From: Lentisphaerae bacterium ADurb.Bin242
Lineage (GTDB): Bacteria; Verrucomicrobiota; Lentisphaeria; Victivallales; UBA1829
Reading direction: 5' to 3'
Assembly (NCBI GenBank): GCA_002069785.1
Contig: MWCA01000021.1
Span: forward strand, 1-64,000
Length of the DNA stretch: 64,000 bases
In this document: positions 8,677-17,144 of the stretch, in pieces
Numbering within the stretch: the stretch's first letter is position 1
How the letters are laid out: every line of letters starts with the position of its first letter
Notes under the pieces: generated by a model
Databases searched by the model: none
Told to the model about the DNA's origin: nothing
What the model saw: the letters and a program-made list of their open reading frames with translations, nothing else
Made by a program: the position numbers and the translations under genes

Positions 8677-9288
8677 TCATGGAAGGAGAAAATTCCGGAT
8701 GCCGGTGAAGATCATCTGCGCCGCCATGGCGGCCAGGATCAGGCCGGTGATCTTGCTGAGGATCATGAGGACGTTGCGCCCGAGTTTCTGTTCGACCCAG
8801 GTGGCGGCCAGGAGCAGCGAGGTGAGGAAGACCAGCGCGGCCGCCATGGCTCCCAGGGAGACCAGCTGCGCATGAAAACCGGCGGATTCGGCGCCGATCA
8901 CCAGCATGGCCCCGATCGTTCCCGGGCCGACGGTTACGGGGATGGCCAGCGGCACCACCGCGATGTGCGAGACCCGCGAAGACGGTTCCATGGCCGGATT
9001 TTTTTTGTCGGAAACATTGCTGTTGACCAGTCCGACGGCGGACAGAAAGAGGAGGGAGCCTCCGCCGATCCGGAACGCGTCCAGCGTGATGTCGAACGCC
9101 TCGAAAATGAACCGGCCGAAAAACAGCAGAATCGCACATGCGGAAAAAGCCGCGATCCCCACCTGAATCGCCAGGGAACGTTTCTGCCGGACTTCCCAGC
9201 CCTGGGTCATGGAGAGAAACATGGAGAGTACGAAAAACGGCGTCAGCAAAAACAGAAACTTCAGAAAATGATTGATAAAAAGACTCAT
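8677..9288 (-). CDS. MarC family integral membrane protein
   Basis: 203 residues with six hydrophobic segments and the MarC hallmark PLAIPVTVGPGTIG near residue 110. The family is widespread and its transport role is unsettled; early links to antibiotic resistance were not confirmed. The start is the ATG at 9286-9288, which has AAGGTG six bases upstream; the in-frame GTG three codons earlier overlaps that site. It is the promoter-proximal gene of the ABC transporter operon, an uncommon partner. Confidence 0.88.
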   Translation of the reverse strand: MSLFINHFLKFLFLLTPFFVLSMFLSMTQGWEVRQKRSLAIQVGIAAFSACAILLFFGRFIFEAFDITLDAFRIGGGSLLFLSAVGLVNSNVSDKKNPAMEPSSRVSHIAVVPLAIPVTVGPGTIGAMLVIGAESAGFHAQLVSLGAMAAALVFLTSLLLAATWVEQKLGRNVLMILSKITGLILAAMAAQMIFTGIRNFLLP

Positions 9289-9343
9289 CCCGCACACCTT
9301 GCACTTTTATTACAGATTCATAAAAACTCTCTGACAGGCGCAT

Positions 9344-9372
9344 AGTATACAGCCGATTCGCCCGGAAGTAAA
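9344..9372 (-). promoter_or_regulatory. Promoter of the marC-ABC transporter operon
   Basis: On the minus strand TTTACT (9367-9372), a 17-base spacer and TATACT (9344-9349). The -10 element matches five of six positions. The marC start is about 55 bases downstream. Confidence 0.6.
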
Positions 9373-9485
9373 GAGCGGAATCAGTGTTTTTTCGGCAAAG
9401 CGCCTCCCTTCGGGGAAGAGAACGCATCCGCCGGAAATTATTTTTCAATTTCGATTTGCATTTTTCAATTTTTGCGGTAAATTAC

Positions 9486-9525
9486 GACATTGTCCGTTAT
9501 TCGAACCGGAATAACGGACAATGTC
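9486..9525. repeat. Perfect 17-bp inverted repeat in the marC/CAT intergenic region
   Basis: GACATTGTCCGTTATTC (9486-9502) and its exact reverse complement (9509-9525) are separated by GAACCG. A second hairpin, GTCATC-GGTT-GATGAC (9523-9538), overlaps its right arm. There is no T run, so it is not an ordinary terminator. The remaining intergenic stretch 9289-9652 holds only the two divergent promoters and AT-rich DNA with two TTTTTCAATTT copies (about 9440-9470). Confidence 0.9.
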
Positions 9526-9590
9526 ATCGGTTGATGACAGCCGTCGAGGCGGCCTGTTCCTGATTTTTGGCTGAAGCCTCACGGAGGAAC

Positions 9591-9619
9591 TTGCAATCTC
9601 CGGAATGACGGTTTATAGT
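9591..9619 (+). promoter_or_regulatory. Promoter of the CAT-like/radical SAM pair
   Basis: TTGCAA (9591-9596), a 17-base spacer and TATAGT (9614-9619). The expected transcript start lies about 26 bases before the ATG at 9653. Confidence 0.55.
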
Positions 9620-9652
9620 AGGGACGGAACCGATACGGAAAAAGAGGGACGC

Positions 9653-10300
9653 ATGAATTCATACCGACTGATCGATCTGGAGAACTGGCCGAGAAGGAAG
9701 CTGTTCGAATATTACCGGAAATTCGATTCGCCGGCCTTCAATGTGTCGGTGTCTCTCGATGCCGGAAACCTGTATGCTCTGTCCAAAAAACGGGATGAAT
9801 CCTTTTTTCTGACCGCATTTTATGCGATTCTCCGCGCGGCCAATGAAGTTCCCCAGCTCCGTCAGCGCGTGATCGGCGGACAGGTCATCGAGTTCGACCG
9901 CATCGCCGGAATGACTCCGATCCTGACGGCGCAGGAGATGTTCCATCAGATCTGGTGTGAATACGAACCCGATTTCATCTCGTTCAAGGCGGCGTCCGCG
10001 CCCAAGGTGGAAGCCGCGAAAAACGATGATCCTTCCCCGATGGAAGGACATGGAGAGGACTTCATCTGCGCCAGCTGCATTCCGTGGCTTCATTTTACCT
10101 CCGTCACGCAGGCGGATTGCACTTTCGACCAGACCATTCCGATTCTCGCGTGGGGACGGATGGACGCGAACCGTCAGGTGCCCGTCAGCTGCCGCTTCAA
10201 CCACTGTCTGGTGGACGGCCTCCACATCGGGCGGTTCTTCCAGAAGATCGAAAATAGTTTCTCCGAGCCGGAGTCCCTTTTCCGCGAGGTGGTTATTTGA
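9653..10300 (+). CDS. Chloramphenicol acetyltransferase-like protein (CatA fold)
   Basis: 215 residues from the ATG preceded by AGAGGGA. It resembles type A chloramphenicol acetyltransferases along its length: an N-terminal LENWPRRKLFEYYRKFDSPAFNVS-like stretch (CAT: W.R...F..F....), central strand-rich core, and the catalytic motif FNHCLVDGLHIGRFF with H184 as the general base and D188 structural. CAT normally has a second His before the catalytic one; here it is Asn. It acetylates a hydroxyl from acetyl-CoA in the known family, but resistance cannot be assumed for chromosomal relatives. Its stop overlaps the TTG start of the radical SAM gene, so the two are translationally coupled and may act together. 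Confidence 0.8.
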   Translation: MNSYRLIDLENWPRRKLFEYYRKFDSPAFNVSVSLDAGNLYALSKKRDESFFLTAFYAILRAANEVPQLRQRVIGGQVIEFDRIAGMTPILTAQEMFHQIWCEYEPDFISFKAASAPKVEAAKNDDPSPMEGHGEDFICASCIPWLHFTSVTQADCTFDQTIPILAWGRMDANRQVPVSCRFNHCLVDGLHIGRFFQKIENSFSEPESLFREVVI

Positions 10301-11160
10301 AGTATGTCGAACCGTTGTTCCGTCCTCCGGCCGAGGCGGACAGCCTGATTTTTCAGGTTGCATACGGCTGTCCCCACAACCGCTGCAAGTTCTGCGGCAT
10401 GTACAAGACCGTGAAATACCGTCTGCGTCCGGAAGACGAAGTGCTGGACGAAATCGCCGGAGCGGGGAAGCGCTATCCCGAAACCGCCCGCGTCTTTCTC
10501 GCGGACGGCGATGTGATGGCTTTGCCGTTTGAACGGCTGAAAACGTATCTGGACGCTCTCCACGCGGCATTTCCGAAGCTGGCGAGAATCAATGTCTACG
10601 CCAACGGAAGCTCCATTCTCGGCAAGACCTCCGACCAGCTCCGGGAACTGCGGCAGAGGAAGCTCAACACCCTGTACGTCGGACTGGAAAGCGGGAGCCG
10701 GAACGTGCTGGAGCTTTTCGGAAAAAGCGAGTCGCCGGAGGGCATGACCGAGGCGGTGGCCGCCGCCCAGAAACTGGGGTTCAAATGTTCCGTGATGATC
10801 CTCGTCGGTCTCGGCGGAAAAAAACTGCGCGGGGAGCACATCTCCGAAACGGCCGCCATCCTCAACCGGATGCAGCCGAAACTGCTGTCGGCCCTGCATT
10901 TCATTCCGATCCCCGGACTTTCTCTGCCGGACGGTTATGTCCCCGTGACCGAATACGAGGCTGTCGATGAATTGAAGGGAATCCTCGAAAAACTGGAACT
11001 GGAGCACACCGTCTTCCGCGCCAACCACACCTCCAATCCGATTCCGCTGTCCGGGCGTTTTCCGCACGACAAGGCCGCGCTGGTCCGGACGCTGGCGGAT
11101 CAGCTTGCCTCCGGCACGCTCGACGCCCGCGGTCCCGGAGCGCTGCCGCTTTTTCTCTGA
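10297..11160 (+). CDS. Radical SAM protein
   Basis: 287 residues starting at a TTG that overlaps the preceding stop (TTGA), with GCGAGGTGG just upstream. Residues 25-33 read CPHNRCKFC, so the [4Fe-4S] cysteines are spaced CX4CX2C rather than the usual CX3CX2C, followed by GMYK. A glycine-rich AdoMet strand (VFLADGD near 66) and GLESGSRNVLELF near 129 fit an Elp3/MiaB-like radical SAM fold. Substrate unknown. No B12 or SPASM extension is evident; the remaining C-terminal 60 residues include a conserved-looking PIPGLSLPDG stretch. Confidence 0.82.
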   Translation: MKYVEPLFRPPAEADSLIFQVAYGCPHNRCKFCGMYKTVKYRLRPEDEVLDEIAGAGKRYPETARVFLADGDVMALPFERLKTYLDALHAAFPKLARINVYANGSSILGKTSDQLRELRQRKLNTLYVGLESGSRNVLELFGKSESPEGMTEAVAAAQKLGFKCSVMILVGLGGKKLRGEHISETAAILNRMQPKLLSALHFIPIPGLSLPDGYVPVTEYEAVDELKGILEKLELEHTVFRANHTSNPIPLSGRFPHDKAALVRTLADQLASGTLDARGPGALPLFL

Positions 11161-11210
11161 GCGGGCGGGTCACTTGCTGAAAATTGCATGAAATTCTCCG
11201 TTGGCCTCCC

Positions 11211-11239
11211 TTGCATTTCAGGAACGGGGACATTACATT
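11211..11239 (+). promoter_or_regulatory. Possible promoter of the glycosidase-like gene
   Basis: TTGCAT (11211-11216), a 17-base spacer and TACATT (11234-11239). Both elements are moderate matches. Confidence 0.4.
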
Positions 11240-11258
11240 AATTCATTTCCGGTTTCAG

Positions 11259-11273
11259 TTCATTCAGAATGAA
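11259..11273. promoter_or_regulatory. 15-bp palindrome, candidate operator
   Basis: TTCATTC-A-GAATGAA is a perfect odd palindrome lying just after the expected transcript start and 20 bases before the ATG, ahead of the AAGGAG site. Position fits a repressor operator. Confidence 0.5.
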
Positions 11274-11293
11274 TCAATGCAAGGAGTCCATTC

Positions 11294-13246
11294 ATGGCGA
11301 AGTTCAAGTATGCGCTGTTCTACGATTTTCACACGCTCACCACCATTCCGGACGTGGGGGAACGGTTCGATGTGGAAAAGTTTACCGACAACGTCAAGGC
11401 CTGCGGGGTCGATTTCCTGACCTGGCATGCCCGGTGCAACCAAGGGAACGCCTATTACAATACCAAGCTCGGAAGCCGTCATCCTTCGCTGAAATTCGAT
11501 CTGTTCGGCGAGATTGCGAAGTCCTGCCGCCGCAAGGGAATCCGCCTGAGCGCCTATATGAACGGGTCCCTCAGCGACGAGGAGGCGCTTCACCACCGGG
11601 ACTGGATGATGATTTTTTCAGACGGGCGCACGCTCCGGGAACCCCGCCTGACCCCTTATGTGCGTACGCTCTGCTACAATTCCCCCTACCGCGAACACCT
11701 GCGGGACATGGCTCTGGAGCTGATCGAAAAATATCCGGTCGACGGCCTTTTTTTCGACTGTCTCCAGAAATTTCCGTGCGTCTGTGAGCACTGTGCGCCG
11801 GAAATGAAGAAAATGGGCTTCGATCCGTCGAAGGAAGAAGACGCGCTGGAATTTTCTCATTTCTCGGTCAACCGGCTCTGCCGTTTTCTGCATGATGCTC
11901 TGAAGGCGGTCAAACCGGATGTCCTCCTGTTCTTCAACGGCCCCTCCTTCGAGGAAATGGGCGACATGCACAGCCATCTGGAGTGCGAATGCCTGCCCAC
12001 CGCCGGCTGGGGATATGAATATCTGCCGGTGATGGCGCACTACATGCGCACGGTCGCCGGACCCGACCGCAGCGTGCTGAACATGACCGGCCGTTTTTAC
12101 GACTGGGGCGATTTCGGCGGCCTCCGCAAGGAGGAAGGCATCGAATACGATCTTTTCTACGGCCTCGCCAACGGAATGCGTCCCGATGTGGGCGGACATT
12201 TTCACCCGCGCGGCGACATGGACCAGCCGGTGTTCGACCGGATCCGTTCCCTCTATTCCAACCTTCACCAGTATGATTCCTGGTGCGACGACGCGGTGAA
12301 CCGTCCGGAAATCGCAATCGTGTTCCCGAAGTCCATTACGGCGATCCGCACCGATCATGCGCTCCAGGCGGCCACCCGCATGCTGACGGAACTCAAGCTC
12401 CAGTTCAATATCGTCACCGAATGCTCCGACTGGAGTTCCTACCGTCTCCTCATCCTGCCCGACAATGTGCGTCTTTCCCAAGAGACGGCCGCCCGGCTGA
12501 AAAAACATCTGGCCAAAGGCGGCGCCGTGATCGCAAGCGCGTATTCCGGGCTCGATCCGGAAGACAAACAGTTCGTGCTGAAAGGCTGGCCCGTCGAATA
12601 CAAAGGGCCGACTTCCCACGATCCGCTTTATTTCCAGCCGGAAGGACCGGCCGCCGCGAACCTGCCGGATATGCCGCTTTCCATTTATGCCGGAGGGACC
12701 GAGGTCAAGGCTGCCCGCGGGGCCAAGGTCGAAATGTATTGCGTCAAGCCGTATGTGAATTGGGCGTGGGATGGTCTGCGCTCGAACTACTATACTCCGC
12801 CCCAGGAAAAGACAACGGAACCGTTCCTGGCCGTCAAGGGAAAGATCGCATACGTCAGCGGCGAGATTTTCAGCAGTTACTACAAGCTGGCCCCCTATCA
12901 GATGCGTGTCCTGCTCGGAAATCTGATCGGGCGTTTCCTGCCCGATCCGAAGTTCAAATCCGCCACGCTTCCCAGTTTCGCCCGCGCCTTTGTGCAGGAA
13001 AACAAAAACAGGGAGCTGGTCCATGTGCTGGCGTATGCGCCGGAACGCCGTGGCGCTGCCGTGGCGCTCGAGGACCGCGCGACCCTCGTGAACACGGAAC
13101 TTTCCCTGCGCACGGACGGAAGAAAGGTCAAGAAGGTGTATCTGGCCCCGGCGCGCGAGAAACTTCCCTTTGCGGTGAAGGACGGCTACTGCACGGTGAC
13201 GGTCCCCCTGATTCAGGGATACGCGCTTGCCGTGTTCGAGTATTGA
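11294..13246 (+). CDS. Putative cytoplasmic glycoside hydrolase (TIM barrel plus trimerisation-like domain)
   Basis: 650 residues, no signal peptide, AAGGAG ribosome site. The first ~330 residues read as a TIM barrel of the hypothetical glycosyl hydrolase 6/GH29-like type: GVDFLTWHARCNQGN near 36, PVDGLFFDCLQKFPCVCEHC near 147 with a likely catalytic Asp and a CxCxxC cysteine group. Residues ~345-470 resemble the beta-galactosidase trimerisation (class I glutamine amidotransferase-like) domain, with LLILPDNVRLS and KGGAVIASAYSG. A beta-sandwich ends the protein. Substrate unknown. It stands alone on the plus strand and converges on locus A. Confidence 0.7.
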   Translation: MAKFKYALFYDFHTLTTIPDVGERFDVEKFTDNVKACGVDFLTWHARCNQGNAYYNTKLGSRHPSLKFDLFGEIAKSCRRKGIRLSAYMNGSLSDEEALHHRDWMMIFSDGRTLREPRLTPYVRTLCYNSPYREHLRDMALELIEKYPVDGLFFDCLQKFPCVCEHCAPEMKKMGFDPSKEEDALEFSHFSVNRLCRFLHDALKAVKPDVLLFFNGPSFEEMGDMHSHLECECLPTAGWGYEYLPVMAHYMRTVAGPDRSVLNMTGRFYDWGDFGGLRKEEGIEYDLFYGLANGMRPDVGGHFHPRGDMDQPVFDRIRSLYSNLHQYDSWCDDAVNRPEIAIVFPKSITAIRTDHALQAATRMLTELKLQFNIVTECSDWSSYRLLILPDNVRLSQETAARLKKHLAKGGAVIASAYSGLDPEDKQFVLKGWPVEYKGPTSHDPLYFQPEGPAAANLPDMPLSIYAGGTEVKAARGAKVEMYCVKPYVNWAWDGLRSNYYTPPQEKTTEPFLAVKGKIAYVSGEIFSSYYKLAPYQMRVLLGNLIGRFLPDPKFKSATLPSFARAFVQENKNRELVHVLAYAPERRGAAVALEDRATLVNTELSLRTDGRKVKKVYLAPAREKLPFAVKDGYCTVTVPLIQGYALAVFEY

Positions 13247-13282
13247 GCCGGAACGAAACCTGCCGGATAGCTGTTTGTCAAA

Positions 13283-14479
13283 CTAAATGCACGACTTTTT
13301 CAAGGTAACGTGCGTTTCGTCTGACAAACGTGCGTTACCTTTGTCGGCCAACCCGAAGACATCGCGTACGGCTTCCAGCTTGGAGAAACCGAACTGTTCG
13401 TCCGGTTCAAGATATGTTCCTTCCGTCCATTCGTTCCAGCAGGAAAGATTCATGATCTTTCCCGTTGCCCGGCCGGATTCAAAGAGATCGCGGTTGAGTT
13501 CCAGGGCTTTTCTGTAATTTTCCGGTGTGTCGTTCACCACAATCCCGCTGAACGGGTAGCCGATGTCCTCATACATGTCCGACTGGACCGTGCGCGGCGA
13601 GCTGTCCCATCCCGGCTGGACATAAGGATTGAAAGGCAGATCCAGTTCCCTGGTAAACATTTCATTGCTGCCGAAGCATGTCTTTATCTGCCATTCGACG
13701 TAGTCCGCGGATGGGAATCCTTGCTTGAAAGGACATCCTCCGTAACATGAAACCATGTCCAGCCCCAGCTTGCGGCAGAATTCATTGACTTTGCCGATTC
13801 CGAGATCCCAATACGGCGGCATCCCGGCCGTATTGCCGCAAAGCGTGAGTTTGCCGAGCCCCGCCTTCTCCACATCATTGCGGAAACCTTCGACAAGTTT
13901 CCCGGCCGCATCCATTCCGCCGACTTCAATCATGAACGCTTCCGGACGGTAAATTTCGAAATAGACGCCGTCGTCTATCCGCAGATAATCATCCTGCGTC
14001 ATATACCGGCGAATACAGCGGCGTGTGCCCTCGCGGAACGTTTCCGCGTTCAACGCACCCGTCCACGGAATATGGTCAGCCGGTTTCTTCCATGGGCAAG
14101 GGTGCGAAAGCACGGGATCGTGGTTCGCCCACATTATCGCGAACTTGACGTTCCCGCGATTGGAACGCGGAAGAAAACCTTCCTTCAGACATCGTTCGCG
14201 GTATGGACCGCTCTGGAAATAATACCAGTCGAAAATGAACGCGTCGATGCCGTATTTCGCCGCGGTATCGGTTTTCAGTTCCATGACGTCGGGGCGCGAC
14301 TCATCAGCATATCCCCATTCCTTGACCGGAATCTTGGGCTGGACATGTCCGGGGAACCTGGGACGGGCGCACTTCACGACTTCCCATTCTGTCCAGTCCT
14401 TCCCGTGAAGCGACTCGTTGCGCTTATCGACGTGCCAGTTCGGAAAATAATATGCGGATACGACAGGACGGTTTTTCAT
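13283..14479 (-). CDS. WbsX/GH99-like glycan-processing protein
   Basis: 398 residues without signal peptide. The opening VVSAYYFPNWH and WTEWEVVKCARPRFPGHVQP, then GIDAFIFDWYYFQSGPY, match the WbsX family of GH99-like TIM barrels linked to polysaccharide biosynthesis or alpha-mannan cleavage. CWNEWTEGTYLEPDEQFG near the end is the typical closing motif. It is the last gene of locus A; AAGGAAG precedes the ATG. The last ~20 residues (from about LADKGNARL) look unlike the family and coincide with a hairpin at 13302-13341, so the C-terminal tail may be a late addition. Confidence 0.8.
   Translation of the reverse strand: MKNRPVVSAYYFPNWHVDKRNESLHGKDWTEWEVVKCARPRFPGHVQPKIPVKEWGYADESRPDVMELKTDTAAKYGIDAFIFDWYYFQSGPYRERCLKEGFLPRSNRGNVKFAIMWANHDPVLSHPCPWKKPADHIPWTGALNAETFREGTRRCIRRYMTQDDYLRIDDGVYFEIYRPEAFMIEVGGMDAAGKLVEGFRNDVEKAGLGKLTLCGNTAGMPPYWDLGIGKVNEFCRKLGLDMVSCYGGCPFKQGFPSADYVEWQIKTCFGSNEMFTRELDLPFNPYVQPGWDSSPRTVQSDMYEDIGYPFSGIVVNDTPENYRKALELNRDLFESGRATGKIMNLSCWNEWTEGTYLEPDEQFGFSKLEAVRDVFGLADKGNARLSDETHVTLKKSCI
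13302..13341. repeat. Hairpin inside the 3' end of the WbsX-like gene
   Basis: AAGGTAACG (13302-13310) pairs with CGTTACCTT (13333-13341); inside a TG/TG internal loop, CGTTT (13313-13317) pairs with AAACG (13326-13330), leaving an eight-base loop. A further small palindrome GTTTG-T-CAAAC (13273-13283) sits at the stop codon. No T run follows on either strand. Confidence 0.75.
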
Positions 14480-14503
14480 TTTTACAGTCTTCCTTTCCGT
14501 ATT

Positions 14504-17116
14504 TCAATCTTTCGCGAATTCAAGCGAAACACGTCCGCTTCTCGTTCCACGTATCACCACCGTCTCACGTTTCGGATCATAGTCTCCTCCGACGCAACGC
14601 AGCGCCTTCGCACCCTCCGGATGCGGAAGACGTATTCGCACCTCGCCAACCTCACGCTCGACATCAAAGCGGCATTCTATTTTTCCGCCGGTTGCGGCGG
14701 CTTCCGCGTCCACCCGTCCAAACGCACTCTTCATCCCCGCTATCCTCAACGGCCCGGCCCCGGCTTTGAGCCAGCGCCTTGGAATCCCCTTGAAAAGCTC
14801 CAGCGCCGAACCATTCTCCATATACATCATCCAACGCATCTGAAGCAGCATCCACCCCTCCTCGTGCGTCTTGTGCGGACTGTGCGAACTTCCCGAAAAA
14901 TATTCCCCGACTGCATACGTCTCGTGATCCTGCATTCCGGCCATCTGATGATAGAACATCCGCAAAAACGCCTTCGTCTCGCCACGCCGGAGATGCGCGA
15001 AGTCGTGACGAAGATAATACGGTTGAACATGTCCGGCGTTTTCACGGGTGTGCGGATGCCCGTTCGTCTTCAAAATCAGGCTCATGTCCTCGGAATCGCA
15101 GTCCATTACCCCGAAGATACCGCAGTAGACCGGCGGATTGCACAATACCCGATATAGGATTGAGCCGTGGCTCGACCACTCCCCGCCGTCCGCATGATAA
15201 GCCGGATCGCCGGTGTATTCCGTCCAGGGCGGCATATGGGGCGCCCACGAACCGTCGCCGATCGGCATCAGGGGAGACCTCGCCCGTGCCCTCCTCAATG
15301 CAGCGATGATATCTTCACGCCACGCCTCACATTCGGAAACAAGCTTTTGCGCATATTCCGGATTCCACTCCGCCAGACATTCGCTCATCGACTTCACGCC
15401 CGCCCATGACCCGGCGTTCAAATAAAACGAGTGGAAGAAGTCATCCGGGTCGTCTACCTTTCCCTTTTGAAGACCGTAACAGCCATTCATGCGGCATTCG
15501 TCCGTTTTGTTCTCATCGCGCCATGCCAGCAGGAAATCACATGACTTCATAAGGCAAGGCGCAACGCGATGGAGCCACGCCATATCATGCGTATACCGGA
15601 AATGCTCGCCGCAAGTCCAAAGGAACGGCCCCGTCTCGTTCTGATAGTTCGCATAGACATTCACGAAACCGTCCTCCCGCTGACGGTTCAAGAAAAAGTC
15701 AAGGCAACGTTCCGCAACATCGTGCCAGCCGCAACTGTCATAGAACTGTATCGCCGGTGCACTTTCCGAACCTATCGGACCATACGGAAATCCGACGGCA
15801 GCCGCAAGTTCCCCGCCTTTTTCAAGTCCGCCGGTACATAGGTCCAGATGCAGAAGTCCCGCCCCGAAACGTTCCGTAAGCATCTTCTCCGGATATTCGA
15901 TCCGGCCTGCCGAATAGAGCTTGGATTTCCAGAATCTCCCGGCTGCATTATAATGCGCCTCGTAGTCAAAAGCCGCGAGTTTCCCGATCCGCCGGTTTGA
16001 AAGCGGACTGTTCGGAACAATCAGGTCCATCACAACTTTTTCACCCGGCATGACAAGCACACTCAATTCTTTGGTGCGCATCGGCTTGCCATCGATCAGC
16101 GTCATACAGGCGGCACGTCCGCCGAAGTTGCGGAAAAACGCTGTGCCGTTCTCGAAAGTGTGCGGAAAATCGACTGTCCGGAGCACATCATGCGCCCAGT
16201 TTTTAAATGCGGGAAGCCCTGCCGAGAAAAATGCGTAGGCCGGTGCATTGCCGGTATTCACGGCTTCAATACGCATGATCAGTATAACTTCGTCGACAGC
16301 GTTGTCGATGGAGGCTTTCAGCCTCGCCTTCCGGTCCCCGGGTATCTTGCAGGCGCCCCACGCGCAGAAGGCGTAGTAGGTCTCGCAGTCGGTCCCCTTC
16401 AGATTTTCCGCTGAAACCGGACCGCTCTCCATCGAAGCGAAACCCGTCAGGCGGTATTGGATCGAAAGTTCATCCTGAACACTGTGGAGGATAGGCAGAC
16501 TGCCGTCTTCAAGCCATCGGGCGATCGATGGACGGCAATGCGCGCCCGGACCAATGCTGAAACGGATGATGATCTGGTCAAGCGTTTCAGAAGAGGGGCT
16601 GTGGCCATGGGAATGGGCCATCGGACGGATGTTCCCCCACGAGCGCAGATCGCGATTCAGGGGAGCATCCGTCTCGGAACGGTCAAAATCAATCCAGAAT
16701 CCACGAACATCGCGTCCCAATCCAAGCCATGTCGGGGAGACATTGCGGCGGTCATGAAGCGAGGCGTTTTCATAGGATTCTTCCGGTTCGGCATCGAAAC
16801 GGTCTCTCTCGGAAAGGAGGTGCCTGGCCCGGATATCCCGTTCGACATCGGCATAGGAGCGCGGATCGTTTTCCGGCAGGACAGCGAAGGAGCGTTCCGG
16901 AAACCAGACCGGATGCGCCGCATTGACATCCCGCAGATGGAAGGTGACATCTCCGACGGAAACCATCGCGGGATACGGTCCCGGAGCAGTGTTTTCGCCG
17001 GAAACATCGATTGTCAACCGTGTTGCGTTCTCGAACAGCACGGGGCTTTCAAGTTTTGCGTTGCGTACGGAGACGCTGCCGGAACACGGCTTTCCGAAAA
17101 CGGCTGAAACTTTCAT
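14504..17116 (-). CDS. Putative six-hairpin glycosidase-like protein
   Basis: 870 residues, no signal peptide. The N-terminal ~400 residues are beta-rich; from about 430 an (alpha/alpha)6-like region begins, with QFYDSCGWHDVAERCLDFF, FLWTCGEHFRYTHDMAWL (a candidate acidic pair) and GDGSWAPHMPPWTEYTGD. Aromatic and acidic clusters of this kind occur in GH95/GH127/GH116-type glycosidases, but I cannot assign a family. It lies 28 bases after the CBM protein and 24 before the WbsX-like gene, so it belongs to operon A. The nearest purine-rich ribosome site is about 17 bases upstream, so the exact start is less certain. Confidence 0.65.
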   Translation of the reverse strand: MKVSAVFGKPCSGSVSVRNAKLESPVLFENATRLTIDVSGENTAPGPYPAMVSVGDVTFHLRDVNAAHPVWFPERSFAVLPENDPRSYADVERDIRARHLLSERDRFDAEPEESYENASLHDRRNVSPTWLGLGRDVRGFWIDFDRSETDAPLNRDLRSWGNIRPMAHSHGHSPSSETLDQIIIRFSIGPGAHCRPSIARWLEDGSLPILHSVQDELSIQYRLTGFASMESGPVSAENLKGTDCETYYAFCAWGACKIPGDRKARLKASIDNAVDEVILIMRIEAVNTGNAPAYAFFSAGLPAFKNWAHDVLRTVDFPHTFENGTAFFRNFGGRAACMTLIDGKPMRTKELSVLVMPGEKVVMDLIVPNSPLSNRRIGKLAAFDYEAHYNAAGRFWKSKLYSAGRIEYPEKMLTERFGAGLLHLDLCTGGLEKGGELAAAVGFPYGPIGSESAPAIQFYDSCGWHDVAERCLDFFLNRQREDGFVNVYANYQNETGPFLWTCGEHFRYTHDMAWLHRVAPCLMKSCDFLLAWRDENKTDECRMNGCYGLQKGKVDDPDDFFHSFYLNAGSWAGVKSMSECLAEWNPEYAQKLVSECEAWREDIIAALRRARARSPLMPIGDGSWAPHMPPWTEYTGDPAYHADGGEWSSHGSILYRVLCNPPVYCGIFGVMDCDSEDMSLILKTNGHPHTRENAGHVQPYYLRHDFAHLRRGETKAFLRMFYHQMAGMQDHETYAVGEYFSGSSHSPHKTHEEGWMLLQMRWMMYMENGSALELFKGIPRRWLKAGAGPLRIAGMKSAFGRVDAEAAATGGKIECRFDVEREVGEVRIRLPHPEGAKALRCVGGDYDPKRETVVIRGTRSGRVSLEFAKD

Positions 17117-17144
17117 GCTGCTGCAAAACTTTCCCTTTTTGACT

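Noticed and set aside
7522-9345. Plus-strand open frame of about 600 codons
   Set aside because: Antisense to the ABC ATPase and marC; no domain or ribosome site.
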